Of a DNA stretch of 64,000 nt, positions 24,880 to 32,181 are shown piece by piece. The notes under the pieces are model-generated. The model saw only the letters and a list, made by a program, of their open reading frames with translations, searched no databases and was not told the DNA's origin. The translations under genes were made by a program, and so were the position numbers. Positions within the stretch are counted from its first letter, which is position 1. The number at the start of each line of letters is the position of its first letter. The DNA is from Alphaproteobacteria bacterium (GTDB taxonomy: Bacteria; Pseudomonadota; Alphaproteobacteria; UBA8366; Aestuariispiraceae), in the NCBI GenBank assembly GCA_030065235.1, contig JASJDC010000001.1, forward strand, positions 248,001 through 312,000, written 5' to 3'.

Positions 24880-25611
24880 CTACCCGGCGGTCGGTTCCGC
24901 GCGCGTCCAGCCTGTCGGTCCGAACAGTTCCAAAGGGCGAAAGCGGCCCTTATAGGCCATTTTTGGGCTATCATCGATCAAGAAACCCAAATAAACGTAG
25001 TCGAGTCCCAGGCGCTGCGCTTCCTCAATCAGCCACAGAATCATATAGCTGCCCAGGCTGCGTTTCGCAGCGCCGGGATCGAAGAAACTGTAGACCGCAG
25101 ACAAGCCGTCCCGTGTGCTGTCGGCCAGGCATGCCGCAACCAGCGCGCCTGACGGATCTTTGAATTCGAACAAGGCGGTATCGACCGGACTGGCGGTCAC
25201 CAGACTGACATAATCGCGGGCCGACATATGGGCCATGTCGCCATCGCCGTGCCGGCTGAGTATATATTGTCTGAAGAGATCGAACTGTTGCTGCGTCACG
25301 CGCATGCCGACATTGCGCGCCGTCAAATCGTCATTCGCCTTGATGATGCGTTTCCAAGACCGCGTCATCTCGAAATCGGCGACAGGGATGCGCACCGGCT
25401 GGCAGGCGTCGCAGCCCGTACAGGCCGGCCGATAGATGATGTGATGCGACCGACGGAAACCGGCCTCGCTCAACCGGTCGAACGTATTTTGCGCCGACAC
25501 GCCGACCAGTTCGGTAAAGAGCTGCTGTTCCACCCGGTCCGGCAGATAAGGACAGCTCATCGGCGCAGAGCGATGGAAGATCAGCGGGTCGGGTCGGCGC
25601 GTGTTCGACAT
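24880..25611 (-). CDS. bpt: Aspartate/glutamate leucyltransferase (Bpt)
   Basis: 243 residues. The Ate/Bpt N-terminal domain has CPYLPDRVEQQLFTEL and the cysteine cluster YRPACTGCDACQPVRI. The C-terminal GNAT-like domain has DYVYLGFLIDDSPKMAYKGRFRPLE. Bpt transfers leucine from Leu-tRNA to N-terminal Asp or Glu, marking proteins for ClpS/ClpAP degradation. Alphaproteobacteria normally carry it as a single gene. Confidence 0.93.
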   Translation of the reverse strand: MSNTRRPDPLIFHRSAPMSCPYLPDRVEQQLFTELVGVSAQNTFDRLSEAGFRRSHHIIYRPACTGCDACQPVRIPVADFEMTRSWKRIIKANDDLTARNVGMRVTQQQFDLFRQYILSRHGDGDMAHMSARDYVSLVTASPVDTALFEFKDPSGALVAACLADSTRDGLSAVYSFFDPGAAKRSLGSYMILWLIEEAQRLGLDYVYLGFLIDDSPKMAYKGRFRPLELFGPTGWTRAEPTAG

Positions 25612-25716
25612 TCTGTCTCGGTCTTAGGCCCCAACATCGACTCAAATGCGCGCCCCCCGCCCGATATCAGAACCGGGTCGATCTGCGCCGGCGGACTCCT
25701 GTGCGCCATGCAGAGA

Positions 25717-26109
25717 TTACAATCCCTGCTCGGCTTTTCCAGTGATCACGCGAACGCCGCTGAAAATATCATGCAAGAAACGGCCCTGTTTGTCGAAAAG
25801 GCACCAAATCAGCGGGATCGCGGACAGGCTGAGGCTGCCATAGAACAGGACCGTCATGATGAAAGCCTGGATCAGGCTGGGCGGCCGGCGGCTCTCGGCG
25901 TCGACGGCGCGCAGACCGACCACGCGCATGCCTAATGTCGCGCCGCCAAAAGCGCCGATCATCAGGCTGTGATAGGCCAGCGGGGCCACGACCAAAGCCG
26001 CCACGGTCAGCGGACTTGCGAGAAAGAATGTCAAAAGGTTGAACAACAGTGCGGCTGGATACAGCAACAGCAGCAGCGCCGCGTCGATCAGATAGGCGAC
26101 CAGCCGCAT
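25717..26109 (-). CDS. RDD family membrane protein
   Basis: The RDD domain reads MRLVAYLIDAALLLLL at the start (R and D of the motif), then GATLGMRVVGLRAVDA and DKQGRFLHDIFSGVRV, with three hydrophobic segments. From the ATG at 26109 it has 130 residues. However, the frame stays open for 66 more codons to a CTG at 26307 that has a near-perfect AAAGGAGG five bases upstream, and no ATG, GTG or TTG lies between. The ATG at 26109 has no RBS. A 196-residue protein starting at CTG is therefore plausible. Function of RDD proteins varies (some are Na+/H+ antiporters); unknown here. Confidence 0.82.
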   Translation of the reverse strand: MRLVAYLIDAALLLLLYPAALLFNLLTFFLASPLTVAALVVAPLAYHSLMIGAFGGATLGMRVVGLRAVDAESRRPPSLIQAFIMTVLFYGSLSLSAIPLIWCLFDKQGRFLHDIFSGVRVITGKAEQGL

Positions 26110-26405
26110 ACCGATGACATTGCCGCCGCCTGTTTCGGCCGCCCCGCGTTGGTAAAGCGAGAATTGTGCGGGCGTTCCGGCCCTTGCGCCTGAAGCCCGG
26201 TCCGGTCCGTCTTCCGCGCTCTGATCGGCGCGGGATTCCCCGGAGGTTAAGCGCGGCCGGCGGCCGCCGTTGTCGGGAATCTCACCTGAAAAAGAGTTGG
26301 CGTTCAGAACAGCCTCCTTTGGTCGCCGCTGACGATACTCTTTTCTATGTGGGCGCGACGCATGGGCGGCGCAAGTAAAGCGCGCCTGGCGGCCGAAACG
26401 GTCCC

Positions 26406-27338
26406 TCAGCGGGGGTCGTTCTGAATGATCGGGGGCGGGCCGCCGCCTGGGGCCGTGGTTGAGAACGGGCTGCGCCCCTGCCGCAGCATCACGATGGACA
26501 TGCGACGGTTTTCGGCCGCCGTCGGTTCATCCGGATTGGCGAGATCCGCCGCGCCGCGTCCGATGACCGTCTCGGTGCGCGGTTCCGGCAGCCCAGACGC
26601 CAGCAACGCACGGCGCACGGCGTTGGCGCGTTGCAGCGACAGCGCCCAGACATTCTGGTCGCCGCCGTCATCGCTTGCGGTATGGCCGGTTATCGCGATT
26701 TTGTTCGGCAGCCGTTGCACGAAGGCGGCGACGAACCGCACAGCCTGTTGGCCATGGGGCGTCAGGTTGGTCGAGCCCCTCTCGAAGCTGGCTTTGCGAT
26801 TGTGATCGAGGATTTGGATACGAAGGCCGTCCTCGTTTACATCGACCTTCAGCGACTCTTTCAGATCCTGGAGTTCCGGCGGCAATTCGTCGATCGACGT
26901 CTCCAGGATTTGAGCAATCCGCATGAAGCTTTGCTCTTCCGCCGCCGCGTTGACCAGGCCGACATCGCCGGAACTGACATCGTCGTCCCGGCCGGACGCC
27001 TCCGCCCCGGTATCGAGATTGGTTTGCGAGTCCGAATCCGAATCGCGGAAAGCCTGGGTCGTCGTCACTTCCAGCGGGCCGGGATCATTCGCCGTCTCGC
27101 CGCCGAAGATGCCGCCCGAGCCGCTGGTGCTGGGCGTTGTCTGTAGGGTCGGTTGAAAATAGTTGGACAGCCCTTCCTGCACTTCCTCGGAGGTGGCGTT
27201 CAACAGCCAGAGCAACAAAAAAAAGGCCATCATCGCCGTCACGAAATCGGCATAGGCGATCTTCCAGGCGCCGCCATGGGCGCCTTCCTCTTTCACCTTT
27301 ACGGTCTTGAAGATGATGTTCTCGGGATCCTTAGCCAT
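26406..27338 (-). CDS. Second MotB-like stator protein (OmpA domain)
   Basis: 310 residues from the ATG at 27338. One N-terminal helix holds the proton-channel Asp31 in AYADFVTAMMAFFLLLWLLN. A low-complexity acidic linker (rich in Ser/Asp/Gly/Thr) spans about residues 70-125. The C-terminal OmpA/MotB peptidoglycan-binding domain has KIAITGHTASDDG, LSLQRANAVRRAL and ENRRMSIVML. It overlaps the end of the preceding motB by eight bases. The two share helix and domain order but differ in linker and C-terminus, so this is an old duplication. Confidence 0.88.
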   Translation of the reverse strand: MAKDPENIIFKTVKVKEEGAHGGAWKIAYADFVTAMMAFFLLLWLLNATSEEVQEGLSNYFQPTLQTTPSTSGSGGIFGGETANDPGPLEVTTTQAFRDSDSDSQTNLDTGAEASGRDDDVSSGDVGLVNAAAEEQSFMRIAQILETSIDELPPELQDLKESLKVDVNEDGLRIQILDHNRKASFERGSTNLTPHGQQAVRFVAAFVQRLPNKIAITGHTASDDGGDQNVWALSLQRANAVRRALLASGLPEPRTETVIGRGAADLANPDEPTAAENRRMSIVMLRQGRSPFSTTAPGGGPPPIIQNDPR

Positions 27339-28251
27339 CTCGGGCCCCGGTTCCACCGCCGGATGGCGGCTCGCGGATAAGCAGGATGGATACGCGTCGG
27401 TTTCGCGGGGCTTCGGAATCCCGCAGGTCTAAGGGTTCGGAATCCGCGCGGCCGACCACCTCGACAAAACGTTCTTCCGGCAGTCCGGCGAACAGCAACC
27501 ATTCCAAGGCGGCGGCGGCCTGGTCTGACGTCAATTCCCATTTGGTGTAATTGGGGTCGATTGCGCTGTACGCGCTCGTGTCGGTATGGCCTGACAGGGA
27601 GATCTTGTTCGGCAATTCGGCGACGATGGTTCCCACAAGCGCCAGCAGCCGCTTGGCGTAGGGCGTCAGTTCGCTGGTGCGCCCCTCGAATTTGGACCGT
27701 TCCCGTTGATCGAGGATCTGAATCAACAAACCTTCCGGCGTGCTTTCCAGCGACAAGCTATCCTGTAATTCGGCGAGTTCCGGCGCCTGTTCGATCGCCT
27801 GTCTGATCCGCGCCTGGGCGATTTCAAGCGCCTCATCGTCCTGGTCTGGGATCTTGGTGGCGCCGATTTCGGGATTGGTTTCGATTGGACTTGCGCGTTC
27901 CTGGCCGGACCCGTCGCTTTCCGCCTCGTCCCCGAAGGTCGGGACCTGTGTCGAGATCTTCGGACGCGCCGAAGCGGAGCGCAGCGCGCCTTCGGCCAAC
28001 ACTTCCAATCCCGCCAGCGCCTCGCCGATGCCGGTGTCCTCTTCCGACACGTTTTCCGGCGCGAAGAAGTCCGACAGGCCCTCCATCTGCTCTTCCGTCG
28101 TGGCGTTCAAAAGCCAGAGCAGTAGAAAGAAGGCCATCATTGCGGTAACGAAATCGGCGTAGGCGATCTTCCAGGCGCCGCCATGGCCTTCGGCCGGAAT
28201 CTTTTTCTTCTTCTTGAGAATAAGCGGCTTGTCGTCGAGCGTATCGGCCAT
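27331..28251 (-). CDS. motB: Flagellar motor stator protein MotB
   Basis: 306 residues. A Lys-rich N-terminus is followed by the membrane helix with Asp33 in AYADFVTAMMAFFLLLWLLN, which carries protons in the MotA/MotB stator. The OmpA-like domain contains KISLSGHTDTSAYS and NRRVSILLIR and anchors the stator to peptidoglycan. It is 51 bases downstream of motA and overlaps the second motB-like gene. Confidence 0.92.
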   Translation of the reverse strand: MADTLDDKPLILKKKKKIPAEGHGGAWKIAYADFVTAMMAFFLLLWLLNATTEEQMEGLSDFFAPENVSEEDTGIGEALAGLEVLAEGALRSASARPKISTQVPTFGDEAESDGSGQERASPIETNPEIGATKIPDQDDEALEIAQARIRQAIEQAPELAELQDSLSLESTPEGLLIQILDQRERSKFEGRTSELTPYAKRLLALVGTIVAELPNKISLSGHTDTSAYSAIDPNYTKWELTSDQAAAALEWLLFAGLPEERFVEVVGRADSEPLDLRDSEAPRNRRVSILLIREPPSGGGTGARDG

Positions 28252-28302
28252 AAGTGCTCAGCCTGTCTTTCCCGTCGCCTATAACCTACCGCTGGGCGCG
28301 CA

Positions 28303-29166
28303 TCAGGCGGGCGCCGGCAGACTCCCGACCGCTTCCTCGACCTCTATAAAGGACGGTCGGTTGTGATGCGCCAAGGCCTTGCGCGCGAACTCCACCGACA
28401 CTTGCGGCGCATAGCCCTGCAAATGCGCGGTGATGCCCGCCTTCATGCAGGTCATGTAGGTGCTTTCCTCATCCATGATCTGCTTCGCCGCGCTGGCCAG
28501 CGGCGCGAACCAGCCATAGCACAGAAGAATGCCCAGGAACGTGCCGACCAGCGCGCCGGCGATCAATCCGCCAAGCACTTCCGGGGGCTCCGAGATGGAG
28601 CCCATGGTCTTAATCACGCCCAACACGGCGGCGACGATCCCCAAGGCCGGGAAACTTTCCGCCAGATTGGTCAGCGCGTGCTGGTAGGTGTGATCCTCGG
28701 CGTGGTGCACCTCCAACTCTTGCTCCATCAGCGATTCGATTTCGTGCGGGTTGTCCGAACCCAAGGTCATCAGGCGTAGATAGTCGCAAAAGAAATCGAC
28801 GGCGTGATGGTCGGCGTGGAATTTCGGGAACTCGCTGAATAGGGCGCTTTCATGCGGGTTCTCGACATGTTGCTCAAGCGCCAGGGCCCCTTTCTGCTTC
28901 ATCAGTTTGAAGCACTGATACTGCATGGTCAGCAGTTCCAGATAGTCCTCTTTCTTGTATTTGACGCCTTTGAAGACGCTGCCCAGTTTGGCGAAGCCGG
29001 CTTTCACGACGCGCATCGGGTTGGCGATGACGAAGGCGGAAATGCCGGCGCCGAAAATGATCACCACTTCGAACGGCTGGTTCAGAACCGACAATTTGCC
29101 GCCCATGGCGACGTAACTGCCGATCACGCAGACGACGACGGCGACCATTCCGATGAGCGCAAACAT
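28303..29166 (-). CDS. motA: Flagellar motor stator protein MotA
   Basis: 287 residues with four membrane segments. MotA features include VIIFGAGISAFVIANPMRVVK, the cytoplasmic loop with LEQELEVHHAEDH-like charge, FPALGIVAAVLGVIKTMGSISEPPEVLGGLIAGALVGTFLGILLCYG and the cytosolic tail. It is the proton channel subunit that pushes FliG. First gene of a motA-motB-motB' operon; an inverted repeat lies upstream. Confidence 0.95.
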   Translation of the reverse strand: MFALIGMVAVVVCVIGSYVAMGGKLSVLNQPFEVVIIFGAGISAFVIANPMRVVKAGFAKLGSVFKGVKYKKEDYLELLTMQYQCFKLMKQKGALALEQHVENPHESALFSEFPKFHADHHAVDFFCDYLRLMTLGSDNPHEIESLMEQELEVHHAEDHTYQHALTNLAESFPALGIVAAVLGVIKTMGSISEPPEVLGGLIAGALVGTFLGILLCYGWFAPLASAAKQIMDEESTYMTCMKAGITAHLQGYAPQVSVEFARKALAHHNRPSFIEVEEAVGSLPAPA

Positions 29167-29307
29167 CCAGTTCTTCCCATCTTCATTCTAAAGGACGGAT
29201 ACGTCCGGGCGAGCCGGCTCATCCCCATCCAGTTTCGCCCCTCTTGCGAACCCGCACGAGAATATAGAGCCGCCTTTCAGTACGTCCAACAAAACCGATT
29301 CCAACAG

Positions 29308-29334
29308 AATTGACAGCATGAAAACGTGTCAATT
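29308..29334. promoter_or_regulatory. Inverted repeat upstream of motA
   Basis: AATTGACA (29308-29315) and TGTCAATT (29327-29334) are exact reverse complements with an 11-base spacer, about 140 bases upstream of motA and 24 beyond the end of the methyltransferase gene. No T-tract follows on either strand, so an operator is more likely than a terminator. Confidence 0.4.
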
Positions 29335-29357
29335 GAGTAGGGTTGAAGGGGAAAAAG

Positions 29358-30227
29358 CTAAAGATTCCAGATATAAAGCGTTGTCTCGCGTCGATCGTCC
29401 ACGCGCACGCGCCGGTCGGGGCGCAGCGCTTCGGATGCAGCGGCGGCCATCGCGCCGGCGCCGTCCAATTCGGCGCCCACAGGGGTGAAACTGTTGCTGA
29501 CCAGGACCGCGCCCGGCTTCATTTCGGCGCGCGCTTTGGCGACCAATCGCGGCATCGGCTCGCTTGAAAGAAAGCAATAGACGATGTCATAGGCGCCTAA
29601 ATCGACCGACCAGATGTCCTGATAACGAATGTCGGCGTTCGACGGTCCGAATAGAGACAGCAGCAGGCGGGAGGCGGCGAAGGGTAGGGGCGCCGTTTCG
29701 ACTCCGGCGACCTTCAGGTCCGGCCTTGCGCGCGCAAGACCCCGGACCACGCCGCCCAGGCCGCTGCCCAGATCAATCATGCGCGCGCCGTCGGGCAGGC
29801 TCTCAGCCAGCGCCGCCAGAGCCCGCGTCGTCGCGCTGTTGGTCAGATAGAGCGGCACCCGATCGCTGCGCACGTTCCAGAACAGGCCGGCCAGAAGCAT
29901 GATCGCCAAGGGATAGAACCAGAGCGGCGGTGCGAGCGCGAGGATTGCGACCGCGCTGAGGACGAGAACACCGCTTAGCAACGGCCAGACGCCGCGTTGT
30001 CCCAGAAGAAAGCCTATCGCGCCCGCGGCCAACGCCGCAATGGCCGCGGCCGGCCAGCCTGGCGGGACGGGAAGCGCGTCCAAGGCCCCGCGCGTCAGCA
30101 GGAAATAGCCGACCGCGGCGCCGGCGATCGCGGCGACAAGCAGGCGCAGTGCCGGCAGTCTCACCAGCGGGGCCCGCGCCACCGCCGTCCGGTCGATCCC
30201 CGACGGCGCTTCATCATCCTCGGCCAT
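29358..30227 (-). CDS. Membrane-anchored class I methyltransferase-like protein
   Basis: 289 residues. About four hydrophobic segments fill residues 25-120 (for example AAIAALAAGAIGFLLGQ and PLWFYPLAIMLLAGLFW). A methyltransferase fold follows, with motif I MIDLGSGLGGVVRGLARARPD, GVETAPLPFAASRLLL, and DIVYCFLSSEPMPRLVAKA. It is a longer relative of the protein encoded at 5064-5624 (both have the GLGG/GWGG motif I and ...SRLL). Such proteins are often annotated as class I methyltransferases of unknown substrate; lipids or quinones would suit the membrane anchor. Confidence 0.75.
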   Translation of the reverse strand: MAEDDEAPSGIDRTAVARAPLVRLPALRLLVAAIAGAAVGYFLLTRGALDALPVPPGWPAAAIAALAAGAIGFLLGQRGVWPLLSGVLVLSAVAILALAPPLWFYPLAIMLLAGLFWNVRSDRVPLYLTNSATTRALAALAESLPDGARMIDLGSGLGGVVRGLARARPDLKVAGVETAPLPFAASRLLLSLFGPSNADIRYQDIWSVDLGAYDIVYCFLSSEPMPRLVAKARAEMKPGAVLVSNSFTPVGAELDGAGAMAAAASEALRPDRRVRVDDRRETTLYIWNL

Positions 30228-30392
30228 GCCGGTCGCGCCCCGCTTCCGATTTCGCCTTGCGCTGTCATGGACTTGATTGGGCGGCTTGTCTATATCAGCC
30301 CGACTTCAGGATTGGACCTCTGGTCCGAACCAGCCCGCCGATCCGTATGGGTCGTGTCTGTTCAAGCGCGCCGCGCCAAAACTGAGTGACGG

Positions 30393-30878
30393 ATGACTGT
30401 TGACGCCCGCTCCTTTCGGAACGCCTGCGGCCTGTTCGGCACGGGTGTGATCATTGCAACCTGCGCCGATCCGAGCGGCGCGCCGGTCGGCGTGACGGTG
30501 AACTCGTTCTCGTCTGTCTCGCTCGACCCGCCGCTGGTCCTGTTCTGCATTGACCATCGCGCCTTTAGCCGAACCGCCTTTCGCGACGCGAAGACCTTCG
30601 CCCTGAATGTGCTGGCGGACGATCAACAGTCCCTGGCCGACAGGTTCGCGCGCGCGTCGGCCGATAAGTTCTCAGGCCTCGACTACGTCCAGGGTCACGG
30701 CGGCGCGCCGGTCTTGCCCGGCGCCTTGGCGACGTTCGAATGCGATGTGGAGGCGCAATATCCGGGCGGCGACCACGACATTCTGGTCGGACGCGTCGCC
30801 GCGGTGGATATCGGGCCGGATGAGGCGAAGCCGCTGCTCTATTTCGGCGGCGCCTATCGCGCGCTCGCCGAGCGCTGA
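30393..30878 (+). CDS. Flavin reductase-like domain protein (FMN split barrel)
   Basis: 161 residues. The flavin-reductase domain is complete: FRNACGLFGTGVIIATC, GVTVNSFSSVSLDPPLVLFCID, and FALNVLADDQQSLADRFA, with the closing HDILVGRVAAVDIG and PLLYFGGAYRAL. These enzymes reduce FMN or FAD with NAD(P)H for a partner monooxygenase. No oxygenase gene lies beside it, so the partner is unknown. Confidence 0.87.
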   Translation: MTVDARSFRNACGLFGTGVIIATCADPSGAPVGVTVNSFSSVSLDPPLVLFCIDHRAFSRTAFRDAKTFALNVLADDQQSLADRFARASADKFSGLDYVQGHGGAPVLPGALATFECDVEAQYPGGDHDILVGRVAAVDIGPDEAKPLLYFGGAYRALAER

Positions 30879-30900
30879 ACTGGTCCGTCAGCCCCTTCTT

Positions 30901-32139
30901 TCAGCCAGCCTCCGACTCCGACAGGATCTTGGCCGTGTAGCCTGCCGCCTGCAGCCGCGCCAGCACATCGTGAATATGGCTCTCGTCGCGGGTTTCGATC
31001 ATGATGTCGAGGCTAGCCTGTTTCACCGGCACGTCATAGAACATCCGCTGATGCATGACTTCGACGATGTTGGCGCCGGTCTCGCCGATCTGCGAGGCGA
31101 CTTTTGACAGGGCGCCGGGCGCGTCGGCGATTCCGACCCGGATTCGGGCCAGGCGGTGCGCCCGCGCCATGCCGCGCATTAAGACGCCCGCCATGATCCG
31201 CGAATCGATATTGGCGCCGCAGACGATCACCCCGACTTTCTTCCCGGCGAAACGCGCCGGGTCCGCCAGGACCGCCGCCAGCGGGGCCGCCCCGGCGCCT
31301 TCGGCCACCAGCTTTCCGGTCTCCAACATGGTCTGGACGGCGTGCTCAAGGGACGGTTCGTCCAGCAGCACTAGATCATCAACGAAGCGGCGGGCGAGCG
31401 CGATATTCAGGGCGCCCGGCGTCTTCACAGCGATGCCCTCGGCGATCGTGTCGCCGCCGCATTGGACCGGCAGGCCGTTCAGGCTCTGGTACATCGACGG
31501 ATAGAGCGCCGCCTCGACGCCGACGATCTGGATCGACGGCTTGATCTGTTTCGCCGCCAGACCAACGCCGCCGATCAAGCCGCCGCCGCCGATCGGGATC
31601 ACAAGCGTTTCCAGATCAGGCGCGTCGGCAAGCATTTCCAGCGCAATAACACCCTGACCCGCGACGATCTTCGGATCGTCATAGGGATGCACCAGCGTGA
31701 GGCCCTCCGCCTCGGCCAGGTCGCGGGCGAAATCCTGGCTCGCGTCGATCGTATCGCCGCGCAGAATCACGCGCGCGCCATGAGATTGGGTGCGGGAGAC
31801 CTTGGTGAAGGGGGTACCGGCCGGCATCACGATCGTCGCTGACGCGCCGAGCCGTTTTGCGTGATAGGCGACGCCCTGCGCATGATTGCCGGCGGAGATC
31901 GCAATCACGCCCGCCTTCCGCTGCGCCTCACTCAGCGACGACAATTTCACGAAGGCGCCGCGATCCTTGAACGAACCGGTGCGCTGCAGCGTTTCGAGTT
32001 TGAGATAGATTTCCGCTCCGGTCATCGCGCTCAAGGCGCCGCTATACACGAGCGGCGTGCAGACCACCGAACCGCGCATCAATTTGGCCGCCGCTTCGAT
32101 ATCGGCGAATGTCAGGCTGGCGGCAGGGTCGTCTGTCAC
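30901..32139 (-). CDS. ilvA: Threonine ammonia-lyase with ACT domain
   Basis: 412 residues, the short form. The PLP fold II core has GSFKDRGAFVKL (Schiff-base lysine), AISAGNHAQGVAY, and the phosphate loop IPIGGGGLIGG. An ACT domain begins near residue 335 (RIRVGIADAPGALSKVASQIGETGANIVEVMHQR). It converts threonine to 2-oxobutyrate. With a single ACT domain it fits the catabolic/biosynthetic TIGR01127-type enzyme; regulation by amino acids is likely. Confidence 0.93.
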   Translation of the reverse strand: MTDDPAASLTFADIEAAAKLMRGSVVCTPLVYSGALSAMTGAEIYLKLETLQRTGSFKDRGAFVKLSSLSEAQRKAGVIAISAGNHAQGVAYHAKRLGASATIVMPAGTPFTKVSRTQSHGARVILRGDTIDASQDFARDLAEAEGLTLVHPYDDPKIVAGQGVIALEMLADAPDLETLVIPIGGGGLIGGVGLAAKQIKPSIQIVGVEAALYPSMYQSLNGLPVQCGGDTIAEGIAVKTPGALNIALARRFVDDLVLLDEPSLEHAVQTMLETGKLVAEGAGAAPLAAVLADPARFAGKKVGVIVCGANIDSRIMAGVLMRGMARAHRLARIRVGIADAPGALSKVASQIGETGANIVEVMHQRMFYDVPVKQASLDIMIETRDESHIHDVLARLQAAGYTAKILSESEAG

Positions 32140-32181
32140 GGGCGCTCTTTCTTCGGCGCGGGATTCAGCGTCCAGTGTCGC

